A stretch of DNA of 64,000 nt from Rhizobium nepotum 39/7 (GTDB taxonomy: Bacteria; Pseudomonadota; Alphaproteobacteria; Rhizobiales; Rhizobiaceae), in contig NZ_JWJH01000005.1 of NCBI RefSeq assembly GCF_000949865.1, forward strand, positions 1 to 64,000, in the 5' to 3' direction. The position numbers and the translations under genes are program-made. The first letter of the stretch is position 1. Every line of letters begins with the position of its first letter. The notes under the pieces are model-generated. The model had not been told where the DNA came from, searched no databases, and was given only the letters and a program-made list of their open reading frames with translations. Positions 49,451 through 59,014 of this stretch are shown here, one piece after another.

Positions 49451-49987
49451 ATGGCTGGTAGCGTAAACAAGGTAATTCTGATTGGGAACGTTGGCGCCGA
49501 TCCCGAAATTCGCCGGACGCAGGACGGCCGTCCGATCGCCAACCTGCGCATCGCCACTTCGGAGACCTGGCGCGACCGCAACAGCGGCGAGCGCAAGGAA
49601 AAGACCGAATGGCACACCGTCGTGGTTTTCAACGAAGGCCTGTGCAAAGTCGTCGAGCAATATGTGAAGAAGGGCGCCAAGCTCTATATCGAAGGCCAGT
49701 TGCAGACACGCAAGTGGCAGGACCAGACCGGTAACGACCGTTACTCCACCGAAATTGTGCTGCAGGGCTTCAACTCCACGCTGACCATGCTCGATGGTCG
49801 TGGCGAAGGCGGCGGTGGCGGTGCTGGTGGCCGCAGCGGCGGCGGAGACTTCGGCGGTGGAGATTATGGCAGTGGCGGCGGTTACGACCAGCAGCCGGCG
49901 GCGGCGCGTGGCGGTTCTTCCTCCCGTGGCGGCAGCCAGCCTGCCGGCGGCTTCTCCAACGATATGGACGACGATATCCCGTTCTGA
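49451..49987 (+). CDS. ssb: Single-stranded DNA-binding protein
   Basis: The 178-residue protein binds single-stranded DNA during replication, repair and recombination. The OB-fold domain ([22 protein letters not shown], then [20 protein letters not shown]) takes the first 115 residues. A glycine-rich linker follows, ending in the acidic tip DDDIPF that binds partner proteins. ATG 49451 follows AGGATGACGAG; the frame upstream from 49388 is not conserved. Its promoter overlaps the LexA box. Confidence 0.97.
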   Translation: MAGSVNKVILIGNVGADPEIRRTQDGRPIANLRIATSETWRDRNSGERKEKTEWHTVVVFNEGLCKVVEQYVKKGAKLYIEGQLQTRKWQDQTGNDRYSTEIVLQGFNSTLTMLDGRGEGGGGGAGGRSGGGDFGGGDYGSGGGYDQQPAAARGGSSSRGGSQPAGGFSNDMDDDIPF

Positions 49988-50026
49988 TCGGATGAGAAAT
50001 GACGAGTGAAGTGACAGGAGACGGGC

Positions 50027-50281
50027 ATGAGTGACGAAACGGTACCCAAACAGCCCGCCACCTGGCGCATCATATTGGCATTTTTCCTCGATTTCTGGAC
50101 AGCGTTTTTCGTCGCCGGATTCCTTGTCGCATCGGTTGCGGGCGGGCAAACGCCAAACGGCTTTCAGTTGAATGGCATGCCCGCCTTTTTCGCCTTCGCA
50201 CTGATCATCGCCTATTTCGTCGTGCTCGGGCGGTTTTTCGGCGGCACGCTGTGGCAGCGCCTTTTGAAAGCCAAACGATAG
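50027..50281 (+). CDS. Small RDD-like membrane protein
   Basis: This 84-residue protein has two membrane segments (IILAFFLDFWTAFFVAGFLVAS and FFAFALIIAYFVVLGRFF) and the terminal WQRLLKAKR, resembling the RDD family (Arg-Asp-Asp in the first helix is replaced here by LDFW). It may form part of a complex with a partner, but no function is known. ATG follows AGGAGACGGGC. It is 40 bases after ssb in the same direction. Confidence 0.7.
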   Translation: MSDETVPKQPATWRIILAFFLDFWTAFFVAGFLVASVAGGQTPNGFQLNGMPAFFAFALIIAYFVVLGRFFGGTLWQRLLKAKR

Positions 50282-50335
50282 TCGTCGGGTTGGAATGAGC
50301 GCACCGAGAGCGTTTTATTCCAGGGTTGCGGCAGC

Positions 50336-51484
50336 TTATGCCGCGACCTTGTCCGCCAGCATCGCAACCATGACATCGGATTGCGATAGGATACCCACCA
50401 TCTTGCCGTTGGCGTCGATCACCGGCAGGTAATGCAGCCCTTCCTCCGCAAAGCGGATGATTGCTTCTTCTATCGCCGTCTCCGGCCGTACGGTTCTGAC
50501 CGGCGATGTCATGATATCCTTGACGGTATCGTTGGGGGCGCTTGCACCGGAGAAAATAAGGCGCAGCCGCTGCAGGAAACCGATGGAGGGGCGGCCGTTT
50601 CTCCAGCTCGCCTTTTCCAGAAAATCCGTCTGGGTGACGATGCCGACGATTTCGGCCCTGTCATTGGTGACGGGAAGCGCCTTGAAATGATGGTTATGCA
50701 TCAGCGCATGGGCGTGGCGCAGGCTGTCATCCGGGGCGACGCCGACAACGTCGCGCGACATGACGCTGGCGCAATCGAGATGCAGCGCGCGGCGACGCCA
50801 GGATCGCAGTTCGGTTTTGCGCAAAATGGTCTCCAGTTCGTCGCGGTCGATATCCAGAACCTGGTCATATTCCTTCAGCACCTCGTCCAGATCGGCAGAC
50901 GAAAAGCCGATTTTCTGGATCGGGGTCGGATCCGTCGTGCCGTGGCTCGCCTTTCCCAGCTTCAGGCCATGCGGATAGGCGCGGCCGGTGGCATTGTTAT
51001 AGGCGAGCGCCAGGATGAGAAGGATCAGCGAGTTCCCGAAGACGGGCCAGAGGAGAAAACCATAACCGAGGCTGTGCACGGCGGGGCCGCCGAGAACGGC
51101 CGTCAGCGCCACCGCGCCGCTTGGCGGATGCAGGCAGCGCAGCGCCATCATGGCGGCGATGGCAAGGCTGATGGCGAGCGCGCTGGCAAGGAAGATATCC
51201 GGAACGAGGAGCGCCACCGTCACGCCGACGAAAGCCGAAACGAGATTGCCGCACAGGATCGACCACGGCTGCGCAAGGGGACTGGACGGCACGGCGAATA
51301 AAAGCACCGCCGATGCGCCCATCGGAGCGATCATGGCGGGCAGGGTGGGGTCGAAGCGGAAAACAAGGCTGCCCATGAGACCGGTCAGCAAAATGCCGAC
51401 GAAGGCGCCGGCAGCAGTGCGCAGCCTTTCCCTGTGACTGACGGGAGCGGCATCCGGGATGAGGCGGCGCAGCGTGGATCGCAT
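50336..51484 (-). CDS. HPP-CBS fusion membrane protein
   Basis: The 382-residue protein joins an N-terminal HPP-family membrane domain (residues about 20-165, with PMGASAVLLFAVPSSPLAQPW and RCLHPPSGAVALTAVLGG) to a C-terminal pair of CBS domains (about 240-380, VMSRDVVGVAPDDSLRHAHALM and DIMTSPVRTVRPETAIEEAI). CBS pairs usually sense adenosine nucleotides, so the HPP part may be a nucleotide-regulated transporter; HPP proteins have been linked to nitrite transport in plants. ATG 51484 is used; its ribosome site is weak. Confidence 0.8.
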   Translation of the reverse strand: MRSTLRRLIPDAAPVSHRERLRTAAGAFVGILLTGLMGSLVFRFDPTLPAMIAPMGASAVLLFAVPSSPLAQPWSILCGNLVSAFVGVTVALLVPDIFLASALAISLAIAAMMALRCLHPPSGAVALTAVLGGPAVHSLGYGFLLWPVFGNSLILLILALAYNNATGRAYPHGLKLGKASHGTTDPTPIQKIGFSSADLDEVLKEYDQVLDIDRDELETILRKTELRSWRRRALHLDCASVMSRDVVGVAPDDSLRHAHALMHNHHFKALPVTNDRAEIVGIVTQTDFLEKASWRNGRPSIGFLQRLRLIFSGASAPNDTVKDIMTSPVRTVRPETAIEEAIIRFAEEGLHYLPVIDANGKMVGILSQSDVMVAMLADKVAA

Positions 51485-51605
51485 GGAGAGAGCTTTCTGA
51501 TGCGGAAAAGATGTGCGTCTTTTAACCGAGGCGGGGGCCGGATTTAAAGAGCGGATTTTTCGCAATATGGGCCGGCTGCAGGAATTTCTTGCGCGGCAAC
51601 GACCG

Positions 51606-52235
51606 TCAGAATGCGAATGCCGATTTTATCCCGTCCACCACGAATTGCACCGAGAGGGCGGCGAGCAGAACGCCGAGCAGCCTTGTGAGGATCGCACGGC
51701 CGGTATTGCCGAGAAAGCGGTCCATGCGTTCCGAAACGATCAGGGCGGCGTAGACGAGCGCCATGGCGAAAGCGAGAATGAGAATAAGCACGACCATTTC
51801 GAGCGTCGTCTTCATCGTTCCCGCCAGAAGCACGGTGGCGGAAATGGCGCCCGGCCCGGCAATCAGCGGCAAGGCGAGCGGAAAGACCGCCAGATTGTGC
51901 AGATGGTCTTTGGTAATGGCGATCTCGGAGGTCTTTTCCTTACGCTCCTGACGTTTTTCGAAAATCATCTCGAAGGAAATCCAGAATAGCAGCAGACCGC
52001 CGGCGATGCGGAAGGCGCCCAGCGAGATGCCTAACAGGTTGAGGATCGCAAGGCCGAACAGGGCGAAGACGGCGAGAATGCCGAAGGCGATGAGCGAGCC
52101 GCGCAGAGCCACCTGGGCACGCTGGGCACGCGTCATTCCAACCGTGAGTGCGAGGAATACGGGTGCAAGGCCGGGTGGATCGAGCGTGACCAGAAGTGTG
52201 GTAAGCGCGTTGATAAGCGTTTCGCTGCTGGCCAT
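51606..52235 (-). CDS. MarC-family membrane protein
   Basis: The 209-residue protein is a MarC-family inner-membrane protein with six hydrophobic segments (LVTLDPPGLAPVFLALTVGM at the start, NLAVFPLALPLIAGPGAISATVLLAG in the middle as two helices). Members were once linked to antibiotic resistance but function is unproven. I use ATG 52235, preceded by GGTGGGGAAAGA; the frame upstream to 52286 is unlikely to be coding. Confidence 0.85.
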   Translation of the reverse strand: MASSETLINALTTLLVTLDPPGLAPVFLALTVGMTRAQRAQVALRGSLIAFGILAVFALFGLAILNLLGISLGAFRIAGGLLLFWISFEMIFEKRQERKEKTSEIAITKDHLHNLAVFPLALPLIAGPGAISATVLLAGTMKTTLEMVVLILILAFAMALVYAALIVSERMDRFLGNTGRAILTRLLGVLLAALSVQFVVDGIKSAFAF

Positions 52236-52386
52236 TCTTTCCCCACCTGTTCTGTTTTTAGGCCGGAGCCTACGCAAGTCGTACATGCATTAAAAGGGAG
52301 CGGCGGCGCTTTTGCCGACCTAAATGGCGAAAAGCGGTGTATGTCTTGCAAATGACGCAAAAGACTGTTCAAAACTCGCCGGGAAA

Positions 52387-52416
52387 TTGGCTTAACGTGG
52401 CTGTTTCCGCTATAAA
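52387..52416 (+). promoter_or_regulatory. Candidate sigma-70 promoter of gyrA
   Basis: TTGGCT, an 18-base spacer and TATAAA lie about 35 bases before the gyrA start. Position and hexamer match make it a good candidate. Confidence 0.6.
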
Positions 52417-52452
52417 AATCCATCCGATTCTTAACAGAGAATGTGATCCGTT

Positions 52453-55245
52453 TTGACTGACCAGAGCCCCCCCGGCGGCGGAAAACTTCCGCCAGGCATT
52501 GAACCGATTTCCATCATTGAGGAAATGCAGCGGTCTTACCTCGATTACGCGATGAGCGTCATCGTGTCCCGCGCGCTTCCCGATGTCCGTGACGGTCTGA
52601 AGCCGGTTCATCGCCGTATCCTTTACGGCATGTCCGAACTCGGCATCGACTGGAACAAGAAATACGTCAAATGCGCCCGCGTCACCGGTGACGTGATGGG
52701 TAAATTCCATCCGCACGGCAATTCCGCGATTTACGATGCGCTGGCGCGCATGGCGCAGGACTGGTCTCTGCGCCTGCCGCTGATCGACGGGCAGGGTAAC
52801 TTCGGCTCCATAGATGGCGATCCGCCGGCGGCCGAACGTTACACCGAGTGCCGTCTCGAAAAGGCAGCCCATTCGCTTCTCGACGATCTCGACAAGGAAA
52901 CGGTCGATTTCCGCGACAACTACGACGGCACTCTTCATGAGCCGGTCGTCATTCCGGCGAAGTTCCCGAACCTTCTGGTCAACGGGGCAGGCGGCATCGC
53001 CGTCGGCATGGCGACGAACATTCCGCCGCACAATCTGTCGGAAGTCATCGATGGCTGTATCGCCCTCATCGACAATCCGGCGATCGAGCTGCCCGAACTG
53101 ATGCAGATCATTCCCGGTCCGGATTTTCCGACGGGCGCGCTGATCATGGGTCGCTCCGGTATCCGCTCGGCCTATGAGACGGGCCGTGGATCGGTCATCA
53201 TGCGCGGCCGTGCGACCATCGAGCCGATGCGCGGCGACCGCGAGCAGATCATCATCACCGAGGTTCCCTATCAGGTGAACAAGGCGACGATGATTGAAAA
53301 GATGGCCGAACTGGTCAAGGAAAAGCGCATCGAGGGCATTTCCGACCTACGCGACGAATCCGACCGCCAGGGTTATCGCGTCGTCGTCGAGCTGAAGCGC
53401 GATGCCAATGCCGAAGTCATCCTGAACCAGATCTATCGCTACACGCCGCTGCAGACCTCCTTCGGCTGCAACATGGTGGCGCTGAACGGCGGCAAGCCGG
53501 AACAGATGACGCTGCTGGACATGCTGAGGGCCTTCGTTTCCTTCCGGGAGGAAGTCGTCAGCCGCCGCACCAAGTATCTGCTGCGCAAGGCGCGCGACCG
53601 CGCGCATGTGTTGGTCGGTCTGGCGATTTCCGTCGCCAATATCGACGAAGTCATCCGCGTCATCCGTCATGCTCCCGATCCGGCTACGGCCCGCGAGGAA
53701 CTGATGACGCGGCGCTGGCCGGCGAAGGATGTGGAAAGCCTGATCCTTCTCATCGACGATCCGCGCCACCGCATCAACGAAGACGGCACCTACAATCTTT
53801 CCGAAGAGCAGGCACGCGCCATTCTCGAATTGCGCCTTGCCCGCCTGACGGCGCTTGGCCGCGATGAAATCGGCGACGAGCTGAACAAGATCGGTGCGGA
53901 AATCAGCGAATATCTCGACATCCTGTCTTCGCGCCTGCGCATCATGCAGATCGTCACGGACGAGCTCATCTCCATCCGTGACGAGTTCGGCACGCCGCGC
54001 CGGTCCGAGATCGTCGAGGGTGGCCCCGACATGGACGATGAAGACCTCATATCCCGCGAAGATATGGTCGTCACCGTTTCGCATCTCGGCTACATCAAGC
54101 GCGTACCGCTGACGACCTATCGGGCGCAGCGTCGCGGCGGCAAGGGCCGTTCCGGCATGGCGACGCGCGACGCGGATTTCGTCAACCGTCTCTTCGTTGC
54201 AAACACCCATACGCCGGTGCTGTTCTTCTCCTCGCGCGGCATCGTCTACAAGGAAAAGGTATGGCGTCTGCCGATCGGCACGCCACAATCGAAGGGCAAG
54301 GCCCTCATCAACATGCTGCCGCTGGAGCCCGGCGAGCGCATCACCACCATCATGCCGTTGCCCGAGGACGAGACGACCTGGGACACGCTGGATGTGATGT
54401 TCTCGACGACGCGCGGTACGGTTCGCCGTAACAAGCTCGGCGATTTCGTGCAGGTCAACCGCAATGGCAAGATCGCCATGAAGCTGGACGAGGAGGGCGA
54501 TGAAATCCTCTCCGTCGAAACCTGTACTGAGCATGACGATGTGTTGCTGACGACCGCGCTTGGCCAGTGCATCCGCTTCCCCGTGGACGATGTACGTGTC
54601 TTCGCCGGCCGCAATTCCGTCGGCGTACGCGGCATCAACATGGCTGACGGTGACCGCATCATCTCCATGACCATCGTGGGCCATGTGGATGCAGAACCGT
54701 GGGAGCGCGCCGCCTACCTCAAGCGTTCGGCCGCTGAACGGCGCGCCGCAGGCGTCGATGAGGAAGATATCGCGCTCGTTGGCGAAGAAGTGACGGAAGA
54801 GGGCGAACTGAGCGAAGAGCGTTATCAGGAACTGAAGGCGCGCGAAGAATTCGTGCTGACGGTTTCCGTGAAGGGCTTCGGCAAGCGTTCGTCTTCCTAC
54901 GACTTCCGCACATCGGGTCGTGGCGGCAAGGGCATCCGCGCCACCGATACCTCGAAGACGACGGAAATCGGCGAACTTGTCGCTGCCTTCCCCGTGGACG
55001 ATGGTGACCAGATCATGCTGGTTTCCGATGGCGGCCAGCTCATCCGCGTACCGGTAAACGGTATTCGCATCGCCAGCCGCGCGACCAAGGGCGTGACGAT
55101 CTTCTCCACCGCCAAGGATGAGAAGGTTGTTTCCGTGGAACGCATCAACGAGCCGGAAGGTGACGACGAGGCGGAAAACGACAATGGCGAAGAGGCGGCC
55201 GACACTCTGCCGGATACGCCTGAAGCACCGGAGAGCGAGGCGTAA
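52453..55245 (+). CDS. gyrA: DNA gyrase subunit A
   Basis: The 930-residue subunit breaks and rejoins DNA in the gyrase heterotetramer. The active tyrosine is Tyr130 in AAERYTE, the quinolone-region residues equivalent to E. coli Ser83 and Asp87 are Ser91 and Asp95 ([10 protein letters not shown]), so that pocket looks wild type, and the GyrA box [10 protein letters not shown] is present. An acidic insert of about 45 residues (roughly 753-800, [20 protein letters not shown]) interrupts the C-terminal pinwheel. It is longer than E. coli GyrA (875). The start is TTG at 52453 with a weak ribosome site. Confidence 0.95.
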   Translation: MTDQSPPGGGKLPPGIEPISIIEEMQRSYLDYAMSVIVSRALPDVRDGLKPVHRRILYGMSELGIDWNKKYVKCARVTGDVMGKFHPHGNSAIYDALARMAQDWSLRLPLIDGQGNFGSIDGDPPAAERYTECRLEKAAHSLLDDLDKETVDFRDNYDGTLHEPVVIPAKFPNLLVNGAGGIAVGMATNIPPHNLSEVIDGCIALIDNPAIELPELMQIIPGPDFPTGALIMGRSGIRSAYETGRGSVIMRGRATIEPMRGDREQIIITEVPYQVNKATMIEKMAELVKEKRIEGISDLRDESDRQGYRVVVELKRDANAEVILNQIYRYTPLQTSFGCNMVALNGGKPEQMTLLDMLRAFVSFREEVVSRRTKYLLRKARDRAHVLVGLAISVANIDEVIRVIRHAPDPATAREELMTRRWPAKDVESLILLIDDPRHRINEDGTYNLSEEQARAILELRLARLTALGRDEIGDELNKIGAEISEYLDILSSRLRIMQIVTDELISIRDEFGTPRRSEIVEGGPDMDDEDLISREDMVVTVSHLGYIKRVPLTTYRAQRRGGKGRSGMATRDADFVNRLFVANTHTPVLFFSSRGIVYKEKVWRLPIGTPQSKGKALINMLPLEPGERITTIMPLPEDETTWDTLDVMFSTTRGTVRRNKLGDFVQVNRNGKIAMKLDEEGDEILSVETCTEHDDVLLTTALGQCIRFPVDDVRVFAGRNSVGVRGINMADGDRIISMTIVGHVDAEPWERAAYLKRSAAERRAAGVDEEDIALVGEEVTEEGELSEERYQELKAREEFVLTVSVKGFGKRSSSYDFRTSGRGGKGIRATDTSKTTEIGELVAAFPVDDGDQIMLVSDGGQLIRVPVNGIRIASRATKGVTIFSTAKDEKVVSVERINEPEGDDEAENDNGEEAADTLPDTPEAPESEA

Positions 55246-55276
55246 GCCGCCTCGTTTCTTCACCGTCAATCAACAG

Positions 55277-55313
55277 AAAACCCCGCGGAGCCTGTGCACC
55301 GCGGGGTTTTTCT
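55277..55313 (+). terminator. Intrinsic terminator of gyrA
   Basis: AACCCCGCGG and CCGCGGGGTT make a perfect stem with a 10-base loop and a T run. Confidence 0.9.
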
Positions 55314-55340
55314 TTGTTTCGTCCGGTTAGGTTCGGTTCT

Positions 55341-55601
55341 TCAGCGGATCCGGATATGGACCGGAGCGCGCCCGGAGCGGCGGGCGACATGAAGGTGGAT
55401 GCTGGCTTCCGGCTGGTTGGAGCGCCAGGCGCGGGCACCATGCGACAGAAGCAGGCTGACCAGATCGCGCGTCTTTGCCTTGGAACGATTAAGACCGAGA
55501 TCGGCAATGCGCATTGCCGCCTCGTGAATGGGATGCAGAACCGACGGGCTGCCGTGCCCGTTGCCAGACGCAATGTCCGAATAATTCTCGTTGACTGCCA
55601 T
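55341..55601 (-). CDS. Hypothetical protein
   Basis: The 86-residue protein is Ser/His-rich at the start (MAVNENYSDIASGNGHGSPS), with a helical middle (HEAAMRIADLGLNRSKAKTRDLVSLLLSHG) and a basic tail (VARRSGRAPVHIRIR). I do not recognise it and see no signal or membrane segment. A GAGG element lies 9 bases before the ATG. Between gyrA and dacF, on the minus strand. It is probably real but could be spurious. Confidence 0.55.
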   Translation of the reverse strand: MAVNENYSDIASGNGHGSPSVLHPIHEAAMRIADLGLNRSKAKTRDLVSLLLSHGARAWRSNQPEASIHLHVARRSGRAPVHIRIR

Positions 55602-55684
55602 CTTGGAAAGCCTCGCTACACATTACACAATTCGAGGAGACAGGCGATGTTTCAACTGTGAGCCACCGCCTGCGTGAACGCCCA

Positions 55685-57169
55685 TTACTGGAGTGACGCC
55701 CAGCAGCTGACGCCTTTCTTTTTCAATGCATTGCATGCATTTACCGCGGCGCTCTGGCCATCGAAGCCGCCGAAGCGGGCGCGGTAGACCTGGGCGCCTT
55801 CCCGATTGAAGGCGACCGTGAAGGGTTTTGCGGAACGAAGAGCCGCACCGCCTTTTTCCTGCGCACTCTGCAACAGGCCGCGCGCGGAATTCTCATCCGG
55901 CGATGCGCCGATCTGGATCACCCAGCCGCCCTGCGGAGCCTCCGCCTTTGCGGAAACGGAAGGTGCGGAGGCTGGCGTGGATGCGGTGACGATATTGTCC
56001 AGCTTGGTCGAGTTGGTAATCAACTTACGGTCTGGTGCGACGGACGCCTGAGCGATGGGGTCCTTGCCCTTCTGCCAGGTGGCGGCTTCCATGGCCTTTA
56101 CGGCCGCATTGGAAGAGGAGCCTGCAAAGGCTGTGACCGGCGCATCTTCGTAACGGGTCTGCGGTACGGGCCCTGCATGCGGCAGGCCGGCATCGGCTGC
56201 GGCAACCGCCACGGAGGGAACAGCGGCGGCGATAGTGACGGGTTCTTCAACCGGCATCGACCGCGTCTGTGCGATCAGGTTGCTGTTGCCGCTGCGCGAG
56301 GCCTGCGGCAGGTAGGTCGCAACGAGCTTGCGCATGGTGGAGTCGCGGGCGGCGCTGGAGCGGCCGCCGAGAACGACGGCAACGATGGAGCGGCCGTCGA
56401 TCTGCGCCGATGTCGCAAGGTTGCTGCCGGCTGCGCGGGTATAACCGGTCTTGATACCGTCGACGCCACGCACGGTTCCGACCAGACGATTGTGGTTGCC
56501 GATGACCTGCTTGCCGAAATTGAAGGTGCGGGTGGAGAAATAGCCGTAATATTGCGGATAATGCTGGCGAAGCGCGATGCCGAGCCGAGCCTGATCGCGC
56601 GCCGTCGTCATCTGCGCCGTGTTGGGCAGGCCGTTGGCGTTGCGATAGGTGGTGCGGGTCATGCCGAGCGCGCGGGCCTTGGCAGTCATCATTCTGGCAA
56701 AACGGTCTTCGGAGCCGCCAATATATTCACCGAGGGCGGTGGCCATGTCGTTTGCCGAGCGGGTGACGAGTGCGAGGATCGCCTGTTCGACTGTGACGTT
56801 GCCGCCGGCACGCACGCCGAGCTTGGATGGCGGCTCCTTGGCGGCATTGGCCGAGACCGGCACCTTCGAATCGAGCGATATACGCCCGGAATTAAGCGCC
56901 TCGAATGTCAGGTAAAGCGTCATCATCTTCGTCAGAGAGGCGGGATAGCGCAGGCCATCCGGATCTTCGCCGTAAAGAACCTTGCCGGTCTTGGCGTCGA
57001 TGACGATGCCCGCATATTTCGGGTCCGCCTGCGCGGTGCCCACGGATGTTGCGGTTATGAACGCCGCAGCAAGGGTCAACGCAAGAAACCTTACCAAAGA
57101 CGTCGCACCCGCTTTACGCGAATCTGCCCCAAATAGACTTTTCAACACTGCTGAACTCTTCAATCGCAT
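55685..57169 (-). CDS. D-alanyl-D-alanine carboxypeptidase with SPOR domain (DacF-like)
   Basis: This 494-residue protein is a periplasmic DD-carboxypeptidase that trims peptidoglycan pentapeptides. After a signal segment (SLVRFLALTLAAAFITA, residues about 24-40), the catalytic motifs are intact: Ser78-Leu-Thr-Lys81, Ser138-Ala-Asn140 and Lys240-Thr-Gly242. After a long linker, a SPOR domain (residues about 410-494, WVIQIGASPDENSARGLL, then QVYRARFGGFDGQSAA) should target denuded septal glycan. I chose ATG 57169, preceded by GGAATAGAAAT; the open frame to 57292 is not signal-like. Confidence 0.9.
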   Translation of the reverse strand: MRLKSSAVLKSLFGADSRKAGATSLVRFLALTLAAAFITATSVGTAQADPKYAGIVIDAKTGKVLYGEDPDGLRYPASLTKMMTLYLTFEALNSGRISLDSKVPVSANAAKEPPSKLGVRAGGNVTVEQAILALVTRSANDMATALGEYIGGSEDRFARMMTAKARALGMTRTTYRNANGLPNTAQMTTARDQARLGIALRQHYPQYYGYFSTRTFNFGKQVIGNHNRLVGTVRGVDGIKTGYTRAAGSNLATSAQIDGRSIVAVVLGGRSSAARDSTMRKLVATYLPQASRSGNSNLIAQTRSMPVEEPVTIAAAVPSVAVAAADAGLPHAGPVPQTRYEDAPVTAFAGSSSNAAVKAMEAATWQKGKDPIAQASVAPDRKLITNSTKLDNIVTASTPASAPSVSAKAEAPQGGWVIQIGASPDENSARGLLQSAQEKGGAALRSAKPFTVAFNREGAQVYRARFGGFDGQSAAVNACNALKKKGVSCWASLQ

Positions 57170-57317
57170 ATTTCTATTCCGCTCGGACGCGCCCCGCCCG
57201 AGTGCTCCGGGAAGAAACTTTATCGGGATGGCGTTACCAAGTGGTTTATGAAAGGTATCCACGATCCATAAAATGCGACTTTTCGCGCGCAATCTGTCAT
57301 GCGCCGTTTCACGGATT

Positions 57318-58028
57318 TCAGTCTTTTAAGAGGCGTTGCTCGACATAGTGCTTCACATCCGCGTCGAGCTTTTTCCATTGCGGCAGCAGGCTGGCGGAAA
57401 AACGGTAGAACAGGCTGAGATCCTGGCCGGCGTGGATATCCCTCTGGCAGTCGCTGCCCGTTGCCTCCTGCGGCGTTTGTGGCAGAAGGCAGCGCACCAC
57501 ATAATCGCTTTCTCCCTCGCGCTGTCCCGTCAATATGACTTCCTTGCCGTAGCCCGAATCGGCACGCAGGCGGTGCAGGGTGAGGCCGTGTTTCAGCGGC
57601 ACCGGCTCACCCTCCGTCAGCCGGGCATAGATCGGCCCGTAACGGCCGGACATGTCCTCCGACATCGTGCTTTGCGAAAGCTGGATGAAAATCAGCCCCG
57701 CCGCCTGTGCCGGATCGTCGAAAATAGCGCGATTGGCGTCCTCATATCCCTTGAGGTCTGGCCAGGTCAGATAAAGATCGGCCCGCTCGCGCTCGCCATC
57801 ATGGCGTTCGGAAGGCACCCGCAAGGTATTTTTGGACAGCTTCAGCCGGTCGTTGCCGATCGTGATCTCCACCACATCAGTCGCCGTCGTATGGCCCGCC
57901 TGAAGAATCCGTTCGCCATACCATCTGACGCCGAAATTGAGGGCGGCGACAAAACCGAGAATAATGACGGCGACGATGACGGCGCGTCGCACCAGGGACG
58001 ATGAAAGCAGGGGTCTTTCGTTGTGCAT
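57318..58028 (-). CDS. Hypothetical membrane-anchored protein
   Basis: The 236-residue protein has one N-terminal membrane segment (AVIVAVIILGFVAALNFGV, residues about 17-35) and a large, presumably periplasmic domain (VEITIGNDRLKLSKNTLRVPSERHD, LYLTWPDLKGYEDANRA, DYVVRCLLPQ and CQRDIHAGQDLSLFYRFSASLLPQW). I do not recognise the family; two cysteines could form a disulphide. ATG 58028 follows ACCTGGAAGCTC. Upstream open frame to 58463 lies over the divergent zinc-ribbon gene and is not credible. Confidence 0.7.
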   Translation of the reverse strand: MHNERPLLSSSLVRRAVIVAVIILGFVAALNFGVRWYGERILQAGHTTATDVVEITIGNDRLKLSKNTLRVPSERHDGERERADLYLTWPDLKGYEDANRAIFDDPAQAAGLIFIQLSQSTMSEDMSGRYGPIYARLTEGEPVPLKHGLTLHRLRADSGYGKEVILTGQREGESDYVVRCLLPQTPQEATGSDCQRDIHAGQDLSLFYRFSASLLPQWKKLDADVKHYVEQRLLKD

Positions 58029-58166
58029 GAGCTTCCAGGTTCGTTCTTGTCGCCGGGCGCGGTTTCCCGAGTGGAAATAGATGGGCAAAGCTTTAACCTG
58101 CGGCGATCGCCATTGAAATGATGTTTTGCCGCTGCTACCTGATGAGATGCAAGCAAAGGACGGCAT

Positions 58167-58430
58167 ATGGCAGCGCGCGACAGATATTCCCGGAAACTCG
58201 AATGTTCCAAATGTGGCCATCAGGGTTTTGCCGAGGTGTCGGAATCGGATGAAAAAGGTCGTCGCGACCTCGATTTTCGCATCGATGAAATGCCGCGCGG
58301 TTTTCGCACCGAGCGCGCCTCGGTTGATCCGACACAATTCATGATCCGCTGTGGCCAGTGCGGCAACATATTCCGTTTCCAACAAAAAACCGCCTATGCG
58401 CCGGGAGGCGAGCCGCGCGTGAAGGCCTGA
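58167..58430 (+). CDS. Zinc-ribbon protein
   Basis: The 87-residue protein has two CxxC pairs (LECSKCGHQG near residues 12-18 and IRCGQCGNIFRF near 61-66), a zinc-ribbon pattern, separated by an acidic stretch. The function is unknown; such proteins often bind nucleic acid or partner proteins. ATG follows AAAGGACGGCAT. It precedes a small membrane protein by 15 bases. Confidence 0.75.
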   Translation: MAARDRYSRKLECSKCGHQGFAEVSESDEKGRRDLDFRIDEMPRGFRTERASVDPTQFMIRCGQCGNIFRFQQKTAYAPGGEPRVKA

Positions 58431-58445
58431 ACGGAAGGTGCCGTG

Positions 58446-58670
58446 ATGACTGTACCGCAACAACCGAACGGAGCGCCGCCAAGGCGCAAACCGATCTGGC
58501 CGTGGATCGTGCTGCTGGTGTTGACGCTTTGCGCCATCTATTCCTACAATCGCGCCAACGAGATCATCGCTGAGCTGTCCGACACCTTACCGCCGGCGCT
58601 GCTGAACCTTTTCGAGGATATTTTCCGAGGGGGCAGGCACGGCGATGGTGGGCCCAGCATCGGTGTCTGA
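58446..58670 (+). CDS. Hypothetical single-pass membrane protein
   Basis: The 74-residue protein has a proline-rich basic N terminus (GAPPRRKPIWPW) and one membrane segment (IVLLVLTLCAIYSYN). The C-terminal half is short and amphipathic (LPPALLNLFEDIFRGGRHG). GGAAGGTGCCGTG precedes ATG 58446; GTG at 58443 is an alternative. It follows the zinc-ribbon gene closely and probably shares its transcript. Confidence 0.65.
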   Translation: MTVPQQPNGAPPRRKPIWPWIVLLVLTLCAIYSYNRANEIIAELSDTLPPALLNLFEDIFRGGRHGDGGPSIGV

Positions 58671-59014
58671 ACAATCGCGCATTTAAAGAAGGGTGTTTTT
58701 CCGCGAATCCAGCCTTTATTCAGCGGTCGCATTTCTTCGGCAGATCAAAGAAAAAAGCCCCGCAAACGGGCGGGGCAGGTTGATCGCTCGGGGAAAGTTG
58801 GGCAATGCCCGGGAGCGATGTGACTATATAAACGACAATATTGCTGACGCGATAGGCCACTTCCGTTCAAAACAGTACGCCGGCGCATAAAATTTGCTCA
58901 AGTAGAAAGATTTTGGGAATTGAACTGGCGAAATCTGTCAGGCAACTTGACAGGAAGCTGCTTTATTCTTTCACTGCCTCGAATTGCACATATTCGCCCC
59001 TAACATAACCGGAC
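58671..59014. other. Intergenic region containing the candidate small RNA
   Basis: No protein gene is supported in these 344 bases. The structured minus-strand element at 58751-58821 and its AT-rich promoter area (58820-58855) fill part of it. A TGTCAGGCAACTTGACAG inverted repeat lies at 58935-58952. Confidence 0.55.
58751..58821 (-). ncRNA. Candidate small RNA with Rho-independent terminator
   Basis: On the minus strand a TATAT/TATAGT -10 region (58832-58823) precedes a compact structure: ATCGCTC pairs with GAGCGAT (58783-58789 with 58813-58819), enclosing a GGGC/GCCC hairpin and a C-rich single-stranded segment (CCAACTTTCCCC). A terminator hairpin GCCCCGC/GCGGGGC then runs into six T residues (58756-58751). 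No minus-strand protein gene lies nearby to own this terminator. The -35 element is poor, so the promoter is less certain than the structure. The C-rich segment could pair with ribosome sites. Confidence 0.65.

Noticed and set aside
53347..55269. 640-residue open frame opposite gyrA
   Set aside because: Same antisense effect; gyrA motifs on the plus strand are unambiguous.
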